This document shows positions 5,912-7,588 of a DNA stretch of 7,588 bases, in pieces. The stretch covers positions 1 through 7,588 of the forward strand of contig JAEZHR010000376.1 in the NCBI GenBank assembly GCA_023416415.1, in the 5' to 3' direction. Position numbers and translations under genes: made by a program. Below the pieces are notes generated by a model. It was not told the origin of the DNA and did not search any database. It worked only from the letters and a program-made list of their open reading frames with translations. Origin of the DNA: Pseudomonadota bacterium (GTDB lineage Bacteria; Pseudomonadota; Gammaproteobacteria; Burkholderiales; Burkholderiaceae_D). Within the stretch, counting starts at the first letter, position 1, and the number at the start of each line of letters is the position of its first letter.

Positions 5912-6412
5912 TCAGCTCTGCGAACCCAGGCGTTGCGCCCGTTCTTCCTCCGCGACGCGCCGGATGTAGGCCGAGAAGTCCGGGTCTTCCCCGCGCAGGA
6001 GCTGCGGCAGCATGAAGTTGAAATCATCGCGCCGGCACCACTCGCGCATGTAGTCATCCCATGAATTCCAGCGCCGCAGGGCGGTGCCCTTCAGGTCCGG
6101 CGCGTAGGAAACGATGTAGGCGCGCTCGAACAGCGAGACCAGCATCTCGAAGATGATGCGCACGCGTTCACGCTGTTCTTCGTTCAGATCCGGCGGTGTG
6201 ATCGTGCTGCGCAGCTGCAGGTCTGGATTGGCGAGCACGATCCCGAGGAACTCGTTATAGGCGTTCTGCAGCACCTGATAGGCTTCCTCGTCCTCGTTGT
6301 CCCGCTCTTTCCTCTGCTCGTAGAAGAACAGAAAGATCGCGAACGGCAAGCCGACCACGGTGACGACGTAGCTGGCGGTTTCCCAGAATTCGACGCTGAG
6401 CAGGAAATCCAT
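5912..6412 (-). CDS. Small single-pass membrane protein of unknown function
   Basis: This encodes 166 residues from the ATG at 6412. I recognise no named family. Residues about 10-31 (WETASYVVTVVGLPFAIFLFFY) form one hydrophobic helix directly after a short N-terminus. An acidic/basic stretch (EQRKERDNEDEE) follows, and then a soluble helical region rich in W, R and E with a WNSWDDYMREWCRRDDF segment. This suggests an N-terminal anchor with a cytoplasmic domain after the basic stretch; topology is inferred. AGAG lies just upstream of this ATG. An in-frame GTG at 6439, one base after the stop of the preceding hydrolase gene, would add nine residues and allow translational coupling; the ATG is preferred because the hydrophobic helix then starts near the N-terminus. 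It is co-directional with the two genes before it, and hemE follows 98 bp on. Confidence 0.8.
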   Translation of the reverse strand: MDFLLSVEFWETASYVVTVVGLPFAIFLFFYEQRKERDNEDEEAYQVLQNAYNEFLGIVLANPDLQLRSTITPPDLNEEQRERVRIIFEMLVSLFERAYIVSYAPDLKGTALRRWNSWDDYMREWCRRDDFNFMLPQLLRGEDPDFSAYIRRVAEEERAQRLGSQS

Positions 6413-6440
6413 GACTCTATTCTCGTTCGGAACTTGCACG

Positions 6441-7220
6441 CTAGCACGCGCGTCCGGAGGGCGCCAGCGCGTATTCCTGCATGCGCTCGCGGCTGGCCTT
6501 GAGCAGTTGGCCGGCCCAGATGCGGCAGCCCGCGGCGGAAGGATGGTAGCCGTCTTCGGCCATCAGTTCCGGCAGGCGCGGGTCCAGTTCGAGCGGCACG
6601 TGCAGGGTACCGGGACGACTGCTCGCGAGTGTGTGCAGCGAGCGGTCGAGTACGGAAGCCTTCAGGCCTAGCACCCCGCGCAGCGGCTGCGGCAAGGACG
6701 TGAAGTGTCCCATCGGCGGAACGCCCGCCAGCACGATCAGCGCTGGATTGCAGCGGGTCGCCAGAGCGTCCAGCAAGCTGCACATGTCGTTGCGCCATGC
6801 GCGTGGCATCCGGAAGGTCGTGCTGTCGTTGACGCCGAAGGCGACCAGCGCAAGATCCACCGGCTGCCGGGGAACGCATGCCAGCAGTCCATCGACCGCA
6901 TCGCGGACAGTGGCGCCATTGCGCCCATAGGCGCGCCAGGCGACAGGCCGGCCAAGTTGGACGGCGAGCGCCTCGGCGAGGCAGGCGGTGATGGTCTGTG
7001 CCTGCGTTTGCACACCGACACCAGCGACCGGGGATTCGCCAATGGCCAGCAGTCTGAACGGTGCGCCGCGTCCATCGCCCCCGGCAACGCCGAAAGAGGC
7101 GCCGGTGGCCTCCGGCAGGCGCGGAATGCGCCGCCGCGCCGCGCGGCCCTGCGCGATCAGTAGCGGCAGCAGCGGCAGGGCTATCAGCTCTGGCAGAAGA
7201 TCGCGCACTGCCGTGCTCAA
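6441..7220 (-). CDS. SGNH/GDSL-type hydrolase (esterase/lipase-like)
   Basis: A 259-residue protein with the four SGNH blocks. Block I is GES at 61-63 in LLAIGESPVAGVG, with S63 as the expected nucleophile and Glu in place of the usual Asp. The block II glycine is G102 in YGRNGAT; block III is GVND at 129-132 with N131; block V is D223-G-Y-H226, supplying the catalytic Asp and His. Such enzymes hydrolyse esters or thioesters of lipids or acyl-sugars; the substrate here cannot be read from sequence. Residues about 8-24 (LLPELIALPLLPLLIAQG) are hydrophobic and followed by RAARRR, which suggests an N-terminal membrane anchor rather than a cleaved signal. The start appears to be TTG (7220-7218), overlapping the TGA of the upstream CoA-binding gene in a TTGA junction, which points to translational coupling. 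A GTG four codons in is the alternative. No good Shine-Dalgarno precedes either. Confidence 0.88.
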   Translation of the reverse strand: MSTAVRDLLPELIALPLLPLLIAQGRAARRRIPRLPEATGASFGVAGGDGRGAPFRLLAIGESPVAGVGVQTQAQTITACLAEALAVQLGRPVAWRAYGRNGATVRDAVDGLLACVPRQPVDLALVAFGVNDSTTFRMPRAWRNDMCSLLDALATRCNPALIVLAGVPPMGHFTSLPQPLRGVLGLKASVLDRSLHTLASSRPGTLHVPLELDPRLPELMAEDGYHPSAAGCRIWAGQLLKASRERMQEYALAPSGRAC

Positions 7221-7588
7221 AGCGGAGTGCCGAAGCGCAGCGCGTGTTCGATCTTGATGCAGTGGTCCATGACCACTTCCAGTCCTGCGGCACGCGCCTT
7301 GGCTGCCGCCTGGTCGTTACGCACCCCCAGCTGCATCCAGACGGCGACTGCTCCGACAGCGATCGCCTCATCCACTATTGGCCCGACCTGATCGGAACGG
7401 CGGAAGCAATCGACGATGTCGATCTTCCCGACCTCGGGTGCGACGACCTTCGCCGCCTGGGTCAGCGTCGCATAACAGTGCTCTCCGAGTATGTGAGTGC
7501 CCGCATACATGGGGTTGATCGGGATAATGCGATAGCCCTGCGCCTGCAAGTAGGCCGCGACCTCATGGCTGGGACGGTCTTCCTGGGC
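7217..7588 (-). CDS. CoA-binding domain protein (YccU-type), 5' end beyond window
   Basis: The last 123 residues and the stop are visible; the frame stays open to the right edge, so perhaps 15-20 N-terminal residues are missing relative to the usual length of about 140. The sequence follows the CoA_binding_2 (Rossmann-like) pattern: RPSHEVAAYLQAQGYRIIPINP near the visible start, then LGEHCYATL, KIDIVDCFRRSDQV, WMQLGVRNDQAAAKARAAGL and VVMDHCIKIEH near the end. The family is small and cytosolic and is thought to bind CoA or an acyl-CoA-like nucleotide. It resembles the CoA-binding part of succinyl-CoA synthetase alpha, but its physiological role is poorly known. It is the first visible gene of the leftward cluster and overlaps the SGNH hydrolase start. 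Confidence 0.92.
   Translation of the reverse strand, partial: AQEDRPSHEVAAYLQAQGYRIIPINPMYAGTHILGEHCYATLTQAAKVVAPEVGKIDIVDCFRRSDQVGPIVDEAIAVGAVAVWMQLGVRNDQAAAKARAAGLEVVMDHCIKIEHALRFGTPL

Noticed and set aside
6184..7371. Minus-strand open frame of 395 codons across three genes
   Set aside because: An out-of-frame shadow of the CoA-binding, SGNH and membrane protein genes; Arg/Ala/Ser-rich with no motif.

Overview
The window looks like part of a GC-rich betaproteobacterial chromosome. The evidence is the high GC content, the protein-level character of PriA and HemE, and the hemE-priA pairing; the order within the class cannot be fixed from sequence alone. Apart from one decayed gene, every recognisable gene reads leftward on the minus strand. 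No RNA gene, insertion sequence, CRISPR array or phage gene is visible.

Left part (1-2021). A phospholipase D superfamily protein with two intact HKD motifs runs off the left edge. Its start is abutted by a nested set of inverted repeats (1212-1248). Facing away from it on the plus strand is a broken acetyltransferase of the GNAT/FemAB-like (Acetyltransf_6, CelD/BcsL-like) type. Its pieces lie in different frames and most of the C-terminal half of the domain is absent. It ends 3 bp from the end of priA, tail to tail.

Centre (2025-5813). priA (replication restart helicase) and hemE (uroporphyrinogen decarboxylase) are both complete and co-oriented, but separated by 678 bp of non-coding DNA that is AT-richer than its surroundings. 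This gap is the most interesting part of the window. It holds two copies of a DnaA-box module, about 352 bp apart. Each copy has an inverted pair of TATCCACA-type boxes with a 5-bp spacer and a third box 12 bp further on, and the two share an identical 19-bp core. Each core is followed at 106-107 bp by a perfect IHF consensus, and further on by a TGTGAAYAA box. The layout resembles a bacterial replication origin, or alternatively a DnaA-titration or regulatory site upstream of priA.

Right part (5912-7588). Three tightly packed minus-strand genes follow in transcription order: a CoA-binding (YccU-type) protein entering from the right edge, an SGNH/GDSL-type hydrolase whose TTG start overlaps the preceding stop, and a small single-pass membrane protein of unknown function. 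Spacing of -3 bp and about 1 to 28 bp suggests one transcription unit, with hemE 98 bp further downstream.

Functionally, hemE (tetrapyrrole synthesis) and priA (fork restart) are housekeeping genes, whereas the flanking lipid/ester hydrolases and the dead acetyltransferase look like variable neighbours. Nothing in the coding sequence points to a new defence or biosynthetic system. The duplicated DnaA/IHF module between hemE and priA is the best candidate for something worth experimental follow-up.
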